DNA of 7,174 nucleotides from Methanolinea sp. UBA275 (GTDB lineage: Archaea > Halobacteriota > Methanomicrobia > Methanomicrobiales > Methanospirillaceae), in NCBI GenBank assembly GCA_002506105.1, contig DAWU01000046.1, forward strand, positions 1 through 7,174. Direction: 5' to 3'. Numbering within the stretch: position 1 is the first letter of the stretch; each line of letters begins with the position of its first letter. Below are positions 1-5,652 of this stretch, piece by piece. The notes below the pieces were generated by a model, which worked only from the letters and a program-made list of their open reading frames with translations, had not been told where the DNA came from and made no database searches. The translations under genes and the position numbers were made by a program.

Positions 1-2
1 CA

Positions 3-11
3 TATATAAAA
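3..11 (-). promoter_or_regulatory. TATA-like box pointing left, out of the window
   Basis: Read on the minus strand these bases give TTTATATA, which matches the archaeal box A consensus. They lie about 35 bases beyond the inner edge of the left inverted repeat, so transcription would run leftwards out of the window. If the repeat is the tip of an insertion element lying to the left, this would suit a transposase promoter. The AT-rich stretch can also be read as a box on the plus strand, so the direction is inferred. Confidence 0.3.
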
Positions 12-19
12 TTATACTT

Positions 20-43
20 GAAAAGATATGACGTTATGTATAA
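20..43 (+). repeat. Left copy of a 24-bp inverted repeat bracketing the window
   Basis: The reverse complement of 7151-7174 matches this stretch at 23 of 24 bases; the only difference is base 26 (A here, T in the other copy read the same way). The shared core is TATGACGTTATGTATAA. The match ends at base 43, and recognisable IstB coding sequence starts within a few bases of that point. This suggests base 43 is the tip of an insertion element lying to the left of the window. Alternatives are the outer terminus of a large element that includes the ech operon, or a shared regulatory site; the core is a rough palindrome around ACGT. Confidence 0.75.
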
Positions 44-44
44 C

Positions 45-284
45 AGTGAAGGAGCCCACTGCTTCTTCAACCTGATTTCTCGGAGATACGAGAAGTCGTC
101 CACAATATTCACCTCAAACAAATCATACGGCGAGTGGGGTGAAATCTTCGGGGACAATGTGATCGCTGCGGCGGTCCTTGATAGGATCCTGCACCACTGC
201 ACGACTCTAAACATAAAAGGTGATAGTTACCGGCTCAAAGAACGCAGGAAACAAGGGGTGTTCACTCACTCGCTGCCGGGATGA
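45..284 (+). pseudogene. istB: IS21-family IstB helper ATPase, C-terminal fragment
   Basis: This is the last third or so of an IstB-type transposition helper ATPase, the AAA+ partner of the IstA transposase in IS21-family elements. The reading frame contains FFNLISRRYEKSS, TSNKSYGEWGEIFGD, AAAVLDRILHHCTTLNIKGD and SYRLKERRK. These are the conserved C-terminal blocks of the family, from the region around sensor 1 to the C-terminal helix. Full IstB proteins are about 240-260 aa; about 79 codons remain. The Walker A and B motifs are absent. The frame is open back to a TTG at 18, but those first codons are made of the inverted repeat and are not IstB-like, so no genuine start is visible. The gene is broken at or next to base 43 and the product would be inactive. 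Family assignment is firm; the break is interpreted as insertion of a second element. Confidence 0.85.
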
Positions 285-315
285 TTTCGATGTTCTTATG
301 TGGTAGGGTGTACAC

Positions 316-352
316 TTTTATTCCGCCACATTTGGGTATTTTTATCCCGCCA
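316..352 (+). repeat. Two 13-bp direct repeats in the IS21 right end
   Basis: TTTTATTCCGCCA (316-328) and TTTTATCCCGCCA (340-352) match at 12 of 13 bases and sit 24 bases apart, immediately inside the presumed IS end. Multiple terminal repeats of this kind are characteristic of IS21-family ends, where they are thought to bind the transposase. Confidence 0.7.
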
Positions 353-358
353 TTGACA

Positions 359-465
359 CAGAGAAACCTGAAACAGCCGGTGTCATGATTATTCTCGAAG
401 CTCTTCCTGAAACGCTTGTCATATTAGGATTCGTTGTTGCTACATTGATCATTTTAATGGCCTGA
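359..465 (+). pseudogene. atpK: 3' fragment of an A-type ATP synthase subunit K (proteolipid) gene
   Basis: The plus-strand frame ending at the TGA 463-465 reads EKPETAG, then a hydrophobic helix containing ALPETLVILGFVV and ending in ILMA. This looks like the last transmembrane hairpin half of the archaeal A1Ao ATP synthase c-ring subunit. The PET motif carries the glutamate that binds H+ or Na+, and is usually followed by a hydrophobic stretch similar to the one here. About 35 codons remain and no start is available, because the IS21 right end replaces the upstream part. A strong hairpin terminator begins 7 bases after the stop, which supports this being the true 3' end of a former gene. 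The product is not expressed as a normal subunit. The family call rests on pattern recognition of a short segment; another small two-helix membrane protein is possible. Confidence 0.6.
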
Positions 466-471
466 AGATAG

Positions 472-509
472 TATTCAGCATCCTTGGTGATGCTGAATAA
501 TCCTTTTTT
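472..509 (+). terminator. Hairpin plus T-run terminator after the atpK fragment
   Basis: An 11-bp perfect stem (472-482 with 489-499; core ATTCAGCATC/GATGCTGAAT) with a 6-base loop is followed by six Ts at 504-509. It starts 7 bases after the atpK stop codon, so it was probably the native terminator of that gene or operon. The 130 bases beyond it, up to 647, hold no gene I can support. Confidence 0.7.
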
Positions 510-647
510 ATAGGAAAGAGTCACTGCGATCCAGGTATTCCAGGTCCTTAAATTAAACAATTCCATCCATGCCGATAAATGAGAAACCCAGCCGTTACGT
601 GAAACGATATCATGTCACGATACGTTGTGCCTGGAAAAACGTGGAGC

Positions 648-977
648 TTATGAGACTCTGGTTAACAACGCAATCATTTCCCTGACCACATCACTCTCCT
701 TCCGCTCCTTCTTCCTCACATCTTTGGCCATCTTGATTATTTCATCGAGATTTTCCCTTGAAAGCCGGGAAAATGTGATTCCTTCCCATTTTCTGCGATC
801 AATCGAGATCCACCCCTCCCCTAGCAGATACTTGAGGAGATCTATATCTCTCGATGAATAGATCTTCCAGTCCTGCCCGATATTCTCTCTGATCTTATCT
901 ACTGCTTTTTCGACCGCCATATTCTTGTGAATCTGGAATATTCTCCGGCCTCTCTCATCATCAGTCACTTCAGGCAT
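648..977 (-). CDS. Hypothetical protein, 109 aa, paralogue of the gene at 1501-1830
   Basis: I do not recognise this family. The protein is small, charged and soluble: there is no signal peptide, membrane segment or cysteine cluster. Visible blocks are GRRIF near residues 10-14, KIRENIG..WKIYS near 28-41, DIDLLKYLLG near 44-53, a tryptophan at 56 and another at 63, and a Lys/Arg/Glu-rich helix near 82-94. Without gaps it aligns end to end with the neighbour at 1501-1830 at about 40% identity. The start chosen is the ATG at 977: it aligns with the first Met of the paralogue, both proteins are then exactly 109 aa, and it lies about 38 bases downstream of a long TATA stretch. A GTG two codons upstream (983) is the alternative. 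The predicted leader is only about a dozen bases, and the nearby GGTGG is too close to be a good ribosome site. The pattern of alternating helices would suit a small helical domain, but no function can be assigned. Confidence 0.75.
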   Translation of the reverse strand: MPEVTDDERGRRIFQIHKNMAVEKAVDKIRENIGQDWKIYSSRDIDLLKYLLGEGWISIDRRKWEGITFSRLSRENLDEIIKMAKDVRKKERKESDVVREMIALLTRVS

Positions 978-1010
978 ACCCACCAGCTCAATCTACACTG
1001 CACTAAAGGA

Positions 1011-1022
1011 TATATATATATT
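1011..1022 (-). promoter_or_regulatory. TATA box for the 648-977 gene
   Basis: An uninterrupted alternating TA stretch lies about 38 bases upstream of the ATG at 977. Archaeal transcription normally starts about 25 bases downstream of the box centre, which would give a start near 990 and a very short leader. Two TGGCCAC copies (1024-1030 and 1051-1057) sit just upstream of the box on the minus strand, where an activator site would be expected. Confidence 0.5.
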
Positions 1023-1030
1023 ATGGCCAC

Positions 1031-1493
1031 TTTTTGACGTTGGACATCTCTGGCCACCGCCCTACAGGGGGATTGTATAGATGGAAAAATGGAAAATACT
1101 CCAAAATATAATGAAATCATTCAGGAATGAATCACGATGACGAGATCCGTGCAAATAAGATGTAATAGTAACAGGAGAAAACAGTATGGACCTGCTCGGA
1201 AATGAGTCTGCCTTTAAAGAAGAATATTACCCCTTTCTTTCCCCTTTTCTCTCTATCCTCTCGTAGATTGCGAGAAGACACTGATGATCAGTCTCCCTGC
1301 AGAATCCATGGCCGCCCCGTGATGTTGCCAAGATGTGCCGTAGATGTCGATATGATCTCAAACAATCAACCTCCCCTGCAAAAGGGCATGCGTCATCCCT
1401 CTCCACAGGAAATCAGTAAAGTCAAGTGTCACCCTCAAGAAAATAAACAAATGCAATGCGGACATGCTATGCAAATGTGGTAGAGGAAGAATT
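1031..1493. other. Gene-poor interval between the two paralogues
   Basis: No convincing gene is seen. One plus-strand frame holds two short ORFs: 19 codons from ATG 1081, preceded by AGGGGG, and 26 codons from ATG 1186 to the stop at 1264-1266, preceded by AGGAG at 1173-1177 with 8 bases of spacing. They share a frame and are separated by two stops, which could be a decayed gene or chance. A TATA-like AAATATAA (1104-1111) and a perfect 6+2+6 dyad, TCATTC-AG-GAATGA (1117-1130), precede the second ORF. A longer frame (1202-1483) has no ribosome site and an unlikely composition. Confidence 0.3.
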
Positions 1494-1519
1494 CCTCCTG
1501 TCACAGTGTGGTCAGGAGG
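1494..1519 (-). terminator. Hairpin over the 3' end of the 1501-1830 gene
   Basis: CCTCCTG at 1494-1500 pairs with CAGGAGG at 1513-1519, with a further short inner stem possible (CAC with GTG). The structure spans the stop codon of the minus-strand gene, so it could act in termination or mRNA stability. No clear T-run follows on that strand, so the terminator call is weak. Confidence 0.3.
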
Positions 1520-1830
1520 ATCTTTACGGCCTTATCCACTCCTGTCCGCTCATCGATCTCCTTTTCCTTCGATTCCCTGCCAATCGCAATAAGGTCGAGG
1601 AGATCCATCCGGGATAGTTGCGCGAACGATATCTTCTCCCACACATTCCGCTCGACAAAGACCCATGTGTCCCCGAGAATACTTTTCAGCAGTTCGATAT
1701 CAGCCTGTGAATACACCTTCCACTCTTCCCCGAGGTTTCTCCTGATCTTCTCAATCGCCTGCTCCACGTTCTTCTCTTTCTGCAGGGAGAAGATCCTCCG
1801 CCCGATTTCAGTCCTGGAAACATCTGGCAT
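1501..1830 (-). CDS. Hypothetical protein, 109 aa, paralogue of the gene at 648-977
   Basis: Function unknown. The protein has the same layout as its neighbour: MPDV at the start, GRRIF at about 10-14, KIRRNLG..WKVYS, DIELLKSILG, tryptophans at 56 and 63, FAQLSR near 67-72, and a charged C-terminal helix. About 40% of positions are identical to the paralogue without a gap, so the pair is a tandem duplication, or members of one family, that has diverged considerably. The ATG at 1830 is preferred over the longer reading from 1869: it matches the paralogue start, is preceded by GGTGGA with a 6-base spacer, and avoids overlapping the upstream small ORF. The position 5' of the hydrogenase operon, on the opposite strand, does not show a link to hydrogenase function. 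Confidence 0.75.
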   Translation of the reverse strand: MPDVSRTEIGRRIFSLQKEKNVEQAIEKIRRNLGEEWKVYSQADIELLKSILGDTWVFVERNVWEKISFAQLSRMDLLDLIAIGRESKEKEIDERTGVDKAVKILLTTL

Positions 1831-1852
1831 ATGCCATCCACCCCATACCCGA

Positions 1853-1978
1853 TCATGAGGTACGCGCACATATACTCACAGACGGATAATGTTTTGCCAG
1901 GTCCTTGTACTCCCGGAGAACCTCACTATCAAAACACCATTTCAGGATAAAATCCCCTGGATTCGTCATATTCCCCAT
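1853..1978 (-). CDS. Possible 41-aa small protein upstream of the second paralogue
   Basis: A minus-strand frame runs from ATG 1978 to TGA 1853-1855. It reads MGNMTNPGDF and continues through a charged, helix-prone middle (SEVLREYKDLAKHYP) to ARTS. The composition looks protein-like and the frame ends 22 bases before the ATG of the 1501-1830 gene, so the two could be co-transcribed. A TTATTAA box at 2000-2006 on this strand lies about 25 bases from the ATG, which would give a leaderless transcript starting at or next to the codon. A second in-frame ATG is at 1969. I recognise no family; a remnant of a longer gene or chance are real alternatives at this length. Confidence 0.35.
   Translation of the reverse strand: MGNMTNPGDFILKWCFDSEVLREYKDLAKHYPSVSICARTS
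1869..1875 (-). promoter_or_regulatory. TATA-like box for the 1501-1830 gene
   Basis: GTATATG on the minus strand lies about 40 bases upstream of the ATG at 1830, so transcription would start near 1847 and leave room for the GGTGGA ribosome site. It overlaps the small ORF at 1853-1978, so it competes with the idea of a shared transcript. Confidence 0.3.
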
Positions 1979-1998
1979 TTTTAGGCCAAATTAGAATG

Positions 1999-2006
1999 AT
2001 TAATAA
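1999..2006. promoter_or_regulatory. TATA-like element between the small ORF and echA
   Basis: ATTAATAA can be read as a box on either strand. Rightwards it would give an echA transcript starting near 2028, leaving a short leader that contains the GGTGA site at 2038-2042. Leftwards it would start a leaderless transcript at the ATG 1978. No better box is obvious upstream of echA. The call rests on position and AT content only. Confidence 0.3.
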
Positions 2007-2037
2007 TGACAAAAAACCAGACGTTCACCTATTTGAG

Positions 2038-2042
2038 GGTGA
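2038..2042 (+). promoter_or_regulatory. Ribosome binding site supporting the internal echA start
   Basis: GGTGA lies 4 bases before the TTG at 2047. GGTGA is the downstream part of the archaeal anti-16S match, so this short spacing is expected; echF has AGGTGA 5 bases before its ATG. The ATG at 1996 in the same frame has no such site. Confidence 0.45.
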
Positions 2043-2046
2043 GTCT

Positions 2047-3951
2047 TTGATCACACTGCCATTCCTTATACTCTTCCCTGCTGCAATCGCTGCCATACTC
2101 CTGCTCGTGCCAGGAGACACATGGCGGCGGTTGATCGTACAGGCAGGCGCACTCATCATAGGCATCGCCTCGCTTTACCTCCTCTTCATCACCCCGGGGG
2201 CAGGGCAGGCGTTTTTCCCGGTTACCGGTGGATGGATCACGACGCTGATGTTTATCGCAGAGATGATCATCGCAGTGTTCCTGATTTACCTCGGGATAAA
2301 GCATAAAAAGTACCTTGCGCTCTTTCTCGTGGTGGCACAGGCTGCACTGCTCATATTCTATGAGACGAGCGCTGCGCACGGGGCCCATATCGTTCCAGAT
2401 CTCTTCATCGACCAGTTATCCCTGATCATGGCTCTTATCATCGGGATTATCGGGAGCCTCATCTGCGTATATGCCCTGGGATACATGGCCACGTACCACG
2501 AGCTGCACCCGGATGTGAAGGACCGGCGAAGGAGCTTCTTCTTCCTCGTCTTCCTCTTCATCGCGTCCATGTTCGGGCTCGTGTTCTCCAATTACCTCCC
2601 CTGGGTGTTCTTCTTCTGGGAACTCACCACGCTCTGTTCGTTCCTCCTGATAGGCTACTCGGGAACCGGGGAAGCAGTGAATAATTCGTTCCTGGCGCTG
2701 AACATGAACCTCCTTGGAGGAATCGCGTTTGCCGGAGCACTCATCTACCTGGCCGTCATCAGCCCCGGGGGCGATCTCCTCTCGATCAGCACCCTCATCC
2801 AGTCCGGCCATGTCGTGGCCCTTATCCCGGCGGTCCTGATCGGGTTTGCCGGTATCACGAAAGCAGCACTCATGCCATTCTCTGCATGGCTCGTAGGTGC
2901 GATGATCGCGCCAACACCGGTCTCTGCGCTGCTCCACTCGAGCACCATGGTGAAAGCTGGTGTCTATATCATCGTCAGGTTTTCCCCCGTGCTGACAGGG
3001 ACGACGGAGGGCCTCATCATCGCGCTCCTGGGGGGATTCACCTTCCTGCTGGCATCTGCAATCGCGATATCCCAGAGCAATGCAAAGAAAGTCCTTGCCT
3101 ATTCCACCATCGCCAACCTCGGTCTTATCGTGGCCTGTGCGGGGGTGGGGACGTACAAACTGGTATGGGCTGCGATCATGCTGATCATTTTCCACGCCAT
3201 TGCGAAATCCCTCCTCTTCCTCTGCGTCGGAACCGTGGAGCATCGCATCGGGAGCAGGGACATCGAGGACATGACGGGCCTGATCGTAAGGATGCCGAAA
3301 GTGGCAGTGATGATGCTGGTGGGGATTGCAGGGATGTTCCTTGCTCCCTTCGGCATGCTGATCTCGAAGTGGGCCGCAATCGAGGCCTTCATCGATGCAC
3401 CGTTCGGTCTCATATTCGTTGCCATCCTGGCATTCGGTGGCTCAATCACGGTCCTGTTCTGGTCCAAATGGATGGGGAAGATCATCTCGGTCTGTCCCGT
3501 TGCTGAACTGGTCGAAAACAGGATCTCCCGGCAGAAATGGATCGTTCTTTCGCTCCTTACTGCGATGACCGTGTTCGTATGCCTCGCGTTTCCCATCATC
3601 TCATCGCACCTCATAGAGCCGTTTGTACTCTCCGTCTACGGGCAGACGGCCCGGCTTTCGCAGGATAACATCATCATCATGGCCATGATGCTCTTTCTCC
3701 TGATGATCATGCCATTCTCCCTGCTCTGGTTCAGGAAAGAGAAGAATATCGTTGCCCCCTATATGGCAGGGAGACCTGCCACACCAGACCTTCATTTCCT
3801 CGGTTCCATGGGGGTCCAGCGCCAGGTCGGACTCGGGAACTATTATTTCGAGGGGATATTTGGTGAGAAAAAACTGTTCATGGCAGGCACTGCGCTCTGT
3901 TTCGGCCTTATTCTCCTTATGGGAACACTGACCGCGGGGGTGGCGCTATGA
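2047..3951 (+). CDS. echA: Ech hydrogenase membrane subunit EchA (antiporter-like, NuoL family)
   Basis: EchA is the large membrane subunit of energy-converting hydrogenase, related to NuoL/HyfB and Mrp antiporter subunits, and is thought to carry out ion translocation. The protein is very hydrophobic with well over a dozen membrane segments. Family signatures, numbered from the upstream ATG 1996, are FFWELTTLCSFLLIG (207-220, conserved Glu), ITKAALMPFSAWL (287-299, conserved Lys), APTPVSALLHSSTMVKAG (305-322), NAKKVLAYSTIANLG (362-376) and FHAIAKSLLFLCVG (399-412). I prefer the TTG at 2047 (634 aa): it follows GGTGA and opens directly on a hydrophobic segment, MITLPFLILFP. The ATG at 1996 would add 17 polar residues (651 aa). 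First gene of the operon; its stop overlaps the echB start as ATGA. The family and subunit call is firm; only the start is uncertain. Confidence 0.93.
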   Translation: MITLPFLILFPAAIAAILLLVPGDTWRRLIVQAGALIIGIASLYLLFITPGAGQAFFPVTGGWITTLMFIAEMIIAVFLIYLGIKHKKYLALFLVVAQAALLIFYETSAAHGAHIVPDLFIDQLSLIMALIIGIIGSLICVYALGYMATYHELHPDVKDRRRSFFFLVFLFIASMFGLVFSNYLPWVFFFWELTTLCSFLLIGYSGTGEAVNNSFLALNMNLLGGIAFAGALIYLAVISPGGDLLSISTLIQSGHVVALIPAVLIGFAGITKAALMPFSAWLVGAMIAPTPVSALLHSSTMVKAGVYIIVRFSPVLTGTTEGLIIALLGGFTFLLASAIAISQSNAKKVLAYSTIANLGLIVACAGVGTYKLVWAAIMLIIFHAIAKSLLFLCVGTVEHRIGSRDIEDMTGLIVRMPKVAVMMLVGIAGMFLAPFGMLISKWAAIEAFIDAPFGLIFVAILAFGGSITVLFWSKWMGKIISVCPVAELVENRISRQKWIVLSLLTAMTVFVCLAFPIISSHLIEPFVLSVYGQTARLSQDNIIIMAMMLFLLMIMPFSLLWFRKEKNIVAPYMAGRPATPDLHFLGSMGVQRQVGLGNYYFEGIFGEKKLFMAGTALCFGLILLMGTLTAGVAL

Positions 3952-4814
3952 TATCAATCATGAATGCACTGATCTTCATCGTTGCTGCGCCCTTCATCGG
4001 GGGACTTGTCGCGGGGATCGACAGGAAACTGACCGCCAGGATGCAGGGGCGGGTGGGGCCTCCGATACTCCAGCCTTTCGCCGACGTGGGCAAGCTCTTC
4101 GAGAAGAAGCAGATCGTGGTAACTCCTTCGCAGCACGTCCATACCCTCTCTTACCTGGTCTTTATCGTGGCGAGCGGCGCACTCTTCTTCGCCGGGGGTG
4201 ACCTGCTCCTTGTGATCTTCGCATTCACGCTGGCGCACCTGTTCCTCGTCCTCGGTGCTTACTCCTCGTATTCTCCGTACAGCTTCATCGGGGCCGAGAG
4301 GGAACTTATTCAGATCATTGCCTACGAACCCATGATCATCCTTGCCGCAGTCGGGATGTACTTGGTTACGAAGAGCTTTTTCGTCTGGGAGATCATGGCA
4401 AGCGAACTCCCACTCATCCTCTACCTCCCGGGAGTGTTCCTCGGCTTTCTGATGGTCCTGACGATCAAGCTCAGGAAATCGCCGTTCGATCTCTCCACCT
4501 CGCACCATGCCCACCAGGAGATCGTAAAAGGTGTGACCACCGATTTCTCGGGGCCCATGCTCGGAAGGGTCGAGATCGCCCACTGGTACGAAAATGTCTT
4601 CCTTCTCGGGTTCATCTACCTCTTCTTTGCGTGGAATCCCCTGATTGCGATTATCGCCATTATCGTAGTCTATCTCCTTGAGATATTGATCGACAATACC
4701 TTCTCAAGGGGAACCTGGCAGTTCACGCTGAAGAGCTCCTGGATTATCGCAGGCATGATGGGTCTCGTGAATCTGGGTGTACTTTATTATCTCTCGGCGG
4801 TGGTGCCGGCATGA
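3948..4814 (+). CDS. echB: Ech hydrogenase membrane subunit EchB (NuoH family)
   Basis: EchB is the second membrane subunit, homologous to NuoH/HyfC, and connects the antiporter-like EchA to the soluble catalytic module. Expected features are present: a first membrane helix followed by the cytoplasmic loop GIDRKLTARMQGRVGPP (23-39) with LQPFADVGKLFEKK, the acidic GAERELIQIIAYEPM segment (115-129), and KSPFDLSTSHHAHQE (177-191). The last carries the family's conserved PFD and His-rich motif. About seven to eight membrane helices follow the usual plan, and 288 aa is normal for the family. It starts on an ATGA overlap with echA, after a GGGGGTGG stretch at 3936-3943, and ends on an ATGA overlap with echC, implying translational coupling. 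An in-frame ATG at 3960 is a less likely start. Confidence 0.95.
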   Translation: MISIMNALIFIVAAPFIGGLVAGIDRKLTARMQGRVGPPILQPFADVGKLFEKKQIVVTPSQHVHTLSYLVFIVASGALFFAGGDLLLVIFAFTLAHLFLVLGAYSSYSPYSFIGAERELIQIIAYEPMIILAAVGMYLVTKSFFVWEIMASELPLILYLPGVFLGFLMVLTIKLRKSPFDLSTSHHAHQEIVKGVTTDFSGPMLGRVEIAHWYENVFLLGFIYLFFAWNPLIAIIAIIVVYLLEILIDNTFSRGTWQFTLKSSWIIAGMMGLVNLGVLYYLSAVVPA

Positions 4815-5275
4815 CCTGGCTTTCAAAATCACCATGGATCCTCCATTATGATGCATCCAGCTGCAATGGGTGCGACATCGAGGTTCTTGCGTGCCTCTCT
4901 CCGCTCTACGATGTGGAACGGTTCGGCATCATCAACACCGGCAACCCCAAACATGCCGACGTTCTGGTTATCACTGGCGGTATCAACGAGCAGAACAGGG
5001 AGGTGGTCAGGAACCTCTATGATCAGATGGCCGACCCCAAGGTGGTTGTTGCGGTCGGGATCTGCGCAAGTTCCGGTGGTGTCTTCAGAGAGTGTTACAA
5101 CGTAGTCGGGGGTATCGATTGCATCATTCCGGTCGATGTCTACGTCCCGGGATGCGCCGCCCGGCCGGAATCCATTATCGACGGGATCGTGAAAGCGCTG
5201 TCGATCCTCGAGGAGAAGAAGAGAGGAACTCACATATCGCAGGCACCCCGACAGGGTGCAGGAGGTTTGAGATGA
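4811..5275 (+). CDS. echC: Ech hydrogenase small subunit EchC (NuoB family, [4Fe-4S])
   Basis: EchC is the small electron-transfer subunit, homologous to NuoB/PSST and to the N-terminal part of other NiFe small subunits. It holds the proximal [4Fe-4S] cluster next to the NiFe site. All four ligands are visible: C18 and C21 in SCNGCDIE, C85 in GICASSGG, and C115 in VPGCAARPE. At 154 aa it is the short form typical of group 4 hydrogenases, with no extra cluster domains and no Tat signal, consistent with a cytoplasmic position. Translation starts on an ATGA overlap with echB, and the stop overlaps the echD ATG in the same way. The last 20 or so residues (after EEKKRG) are polar and probably a flexible tail. 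Confidence 0.95.
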   Translation: MTWLSKSPWILHYDASSCNGCDIEVLACLSPLYDVERFGIINTGNPKHADVLVITGGINEQNREVVRNLYDQMADPKVVVAVGICASSGGVFRECYNVVGGIDCIIPVDVYVPGCAARPESIIDGIVKALSILEEKKRGTHISQAPRQGAGGLR

Positions 5276-5652
5276 CCATAGAAGCCCAGGAAACCACTGT
5301 GGTGGAGCAGGATCACCTGATCGGATTGGTGGAAGGGTATAAAAAGCAGGGATACCGCCTCGTCCAGATCAACTGCACCAAGGTTGGCGATCTCTACGAG
5401 ATCAATTATTCATTTGACCTGAAATACCAGTTCAAAAACCTGCGGATCGTGGTTGACGGAAAGAGGGAGATTCCCAGCATCTCCGGGATCTACTGGGGTG
5501 CGTTCGTGTATGAGAACGAGATGCACGACCTGTTCGGCATCCGCGTGGTAGGAATGAACGTCGACTTCGGCGGGCATCTTATCAGGACCGCGAAGAAAAA
5601 TCCTTTCGCGAACCCGACATTTCGGGGGGAGGATGCATGTCCAAAAAAATAA
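5272..5652 (+). CDS. echD: Ech hydrogenase subunit EchD (NuoC / 30-kDa family)
   Basis: EchD is the 30-kDa (NuoC-like) subunit that packs against the large subunit in complex-I-related hydrogenases; it binds no cofactor. The diagnostic segment YWGAFVYENEMHDLFGI at residues 74-90 shows the family's acidic ExE..D.FG pattern. It is short (126 aa), as in other Ech complexes, against roughly 200 aa in NuoC. The start is ATG 5272: GGAGGT at 5261-5266 lies five bases upstream, and the ATG overlaps the echC stop. An upstream extension of the open frame to 5092 merely runs across echC. The 3' end overlaps echE by 16 bases, so the echE ribosome site lies inside echD. Confidence 0.92.
   Translation: MTIEAQETTVVEQDHLIGLVEGYKKQGYRLVQINCTKVGDLYEINYSFDLKYQFKNLRIVVDGKREIPSISGIYWGAFVYENEMHDLFGIRVVGMNVDFGGHLIRTAKKNPFANPTFRGEDACPKK

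Larger units (their letters stand above)
45..358 (+). mobile_element. IS21-family element remnant: istB 3' part plus right end
   Basis: The remnant consists of the istB fragment, about 30 bases of spacer, and a terminal region with two direct repeats (316-328 and 340-352) ending TTGACA at about 358. IS21-family ends are known to begin TGT/end ACA and to carry several internal copies of a short repeat for transposase binding, which is what is seen. Everything 5' of the IstB C-terminus (istA, most of istB and the left end) is absent. Immediately outside the right end the sequence becomes an atpK-like coding frame, consistent with insertion into that gene. The exact end could be shifted by two bases (358 or 360), and no target duplication can be tested because the left end is missing. 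Confidence 0.7.

Noticed and set aside
342..566. Minus-strand 74-codon frame over the atpK fragment
   Set aside because: It crosses the IS21 end, the atpK scrap and the terminator hairpin, and the opposite strand gives a far better explanation.
1202..1483. Plus-strand 93-codon frame with a few cysteines and histidines
   Set aside because: No ribosome site, low-complexity start, and the Cys/His residues do not form a spaced metal-binding motif.
539..1906. CCAGGTCCTT occurring at 539-548 and again near 1897-1906
   Set aside because: Only ten bases match and the flanks do not; the short frames around them do not align. Probably chance.
2416..3243. Minus-strand frame of 275 codons opposite echA
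   Set aside because: Extremely rich in Asp, Glu, Arg, His and Gly, as expected from the complement of a hydrophobic membrane protein gene. No ribosome site or family motif.
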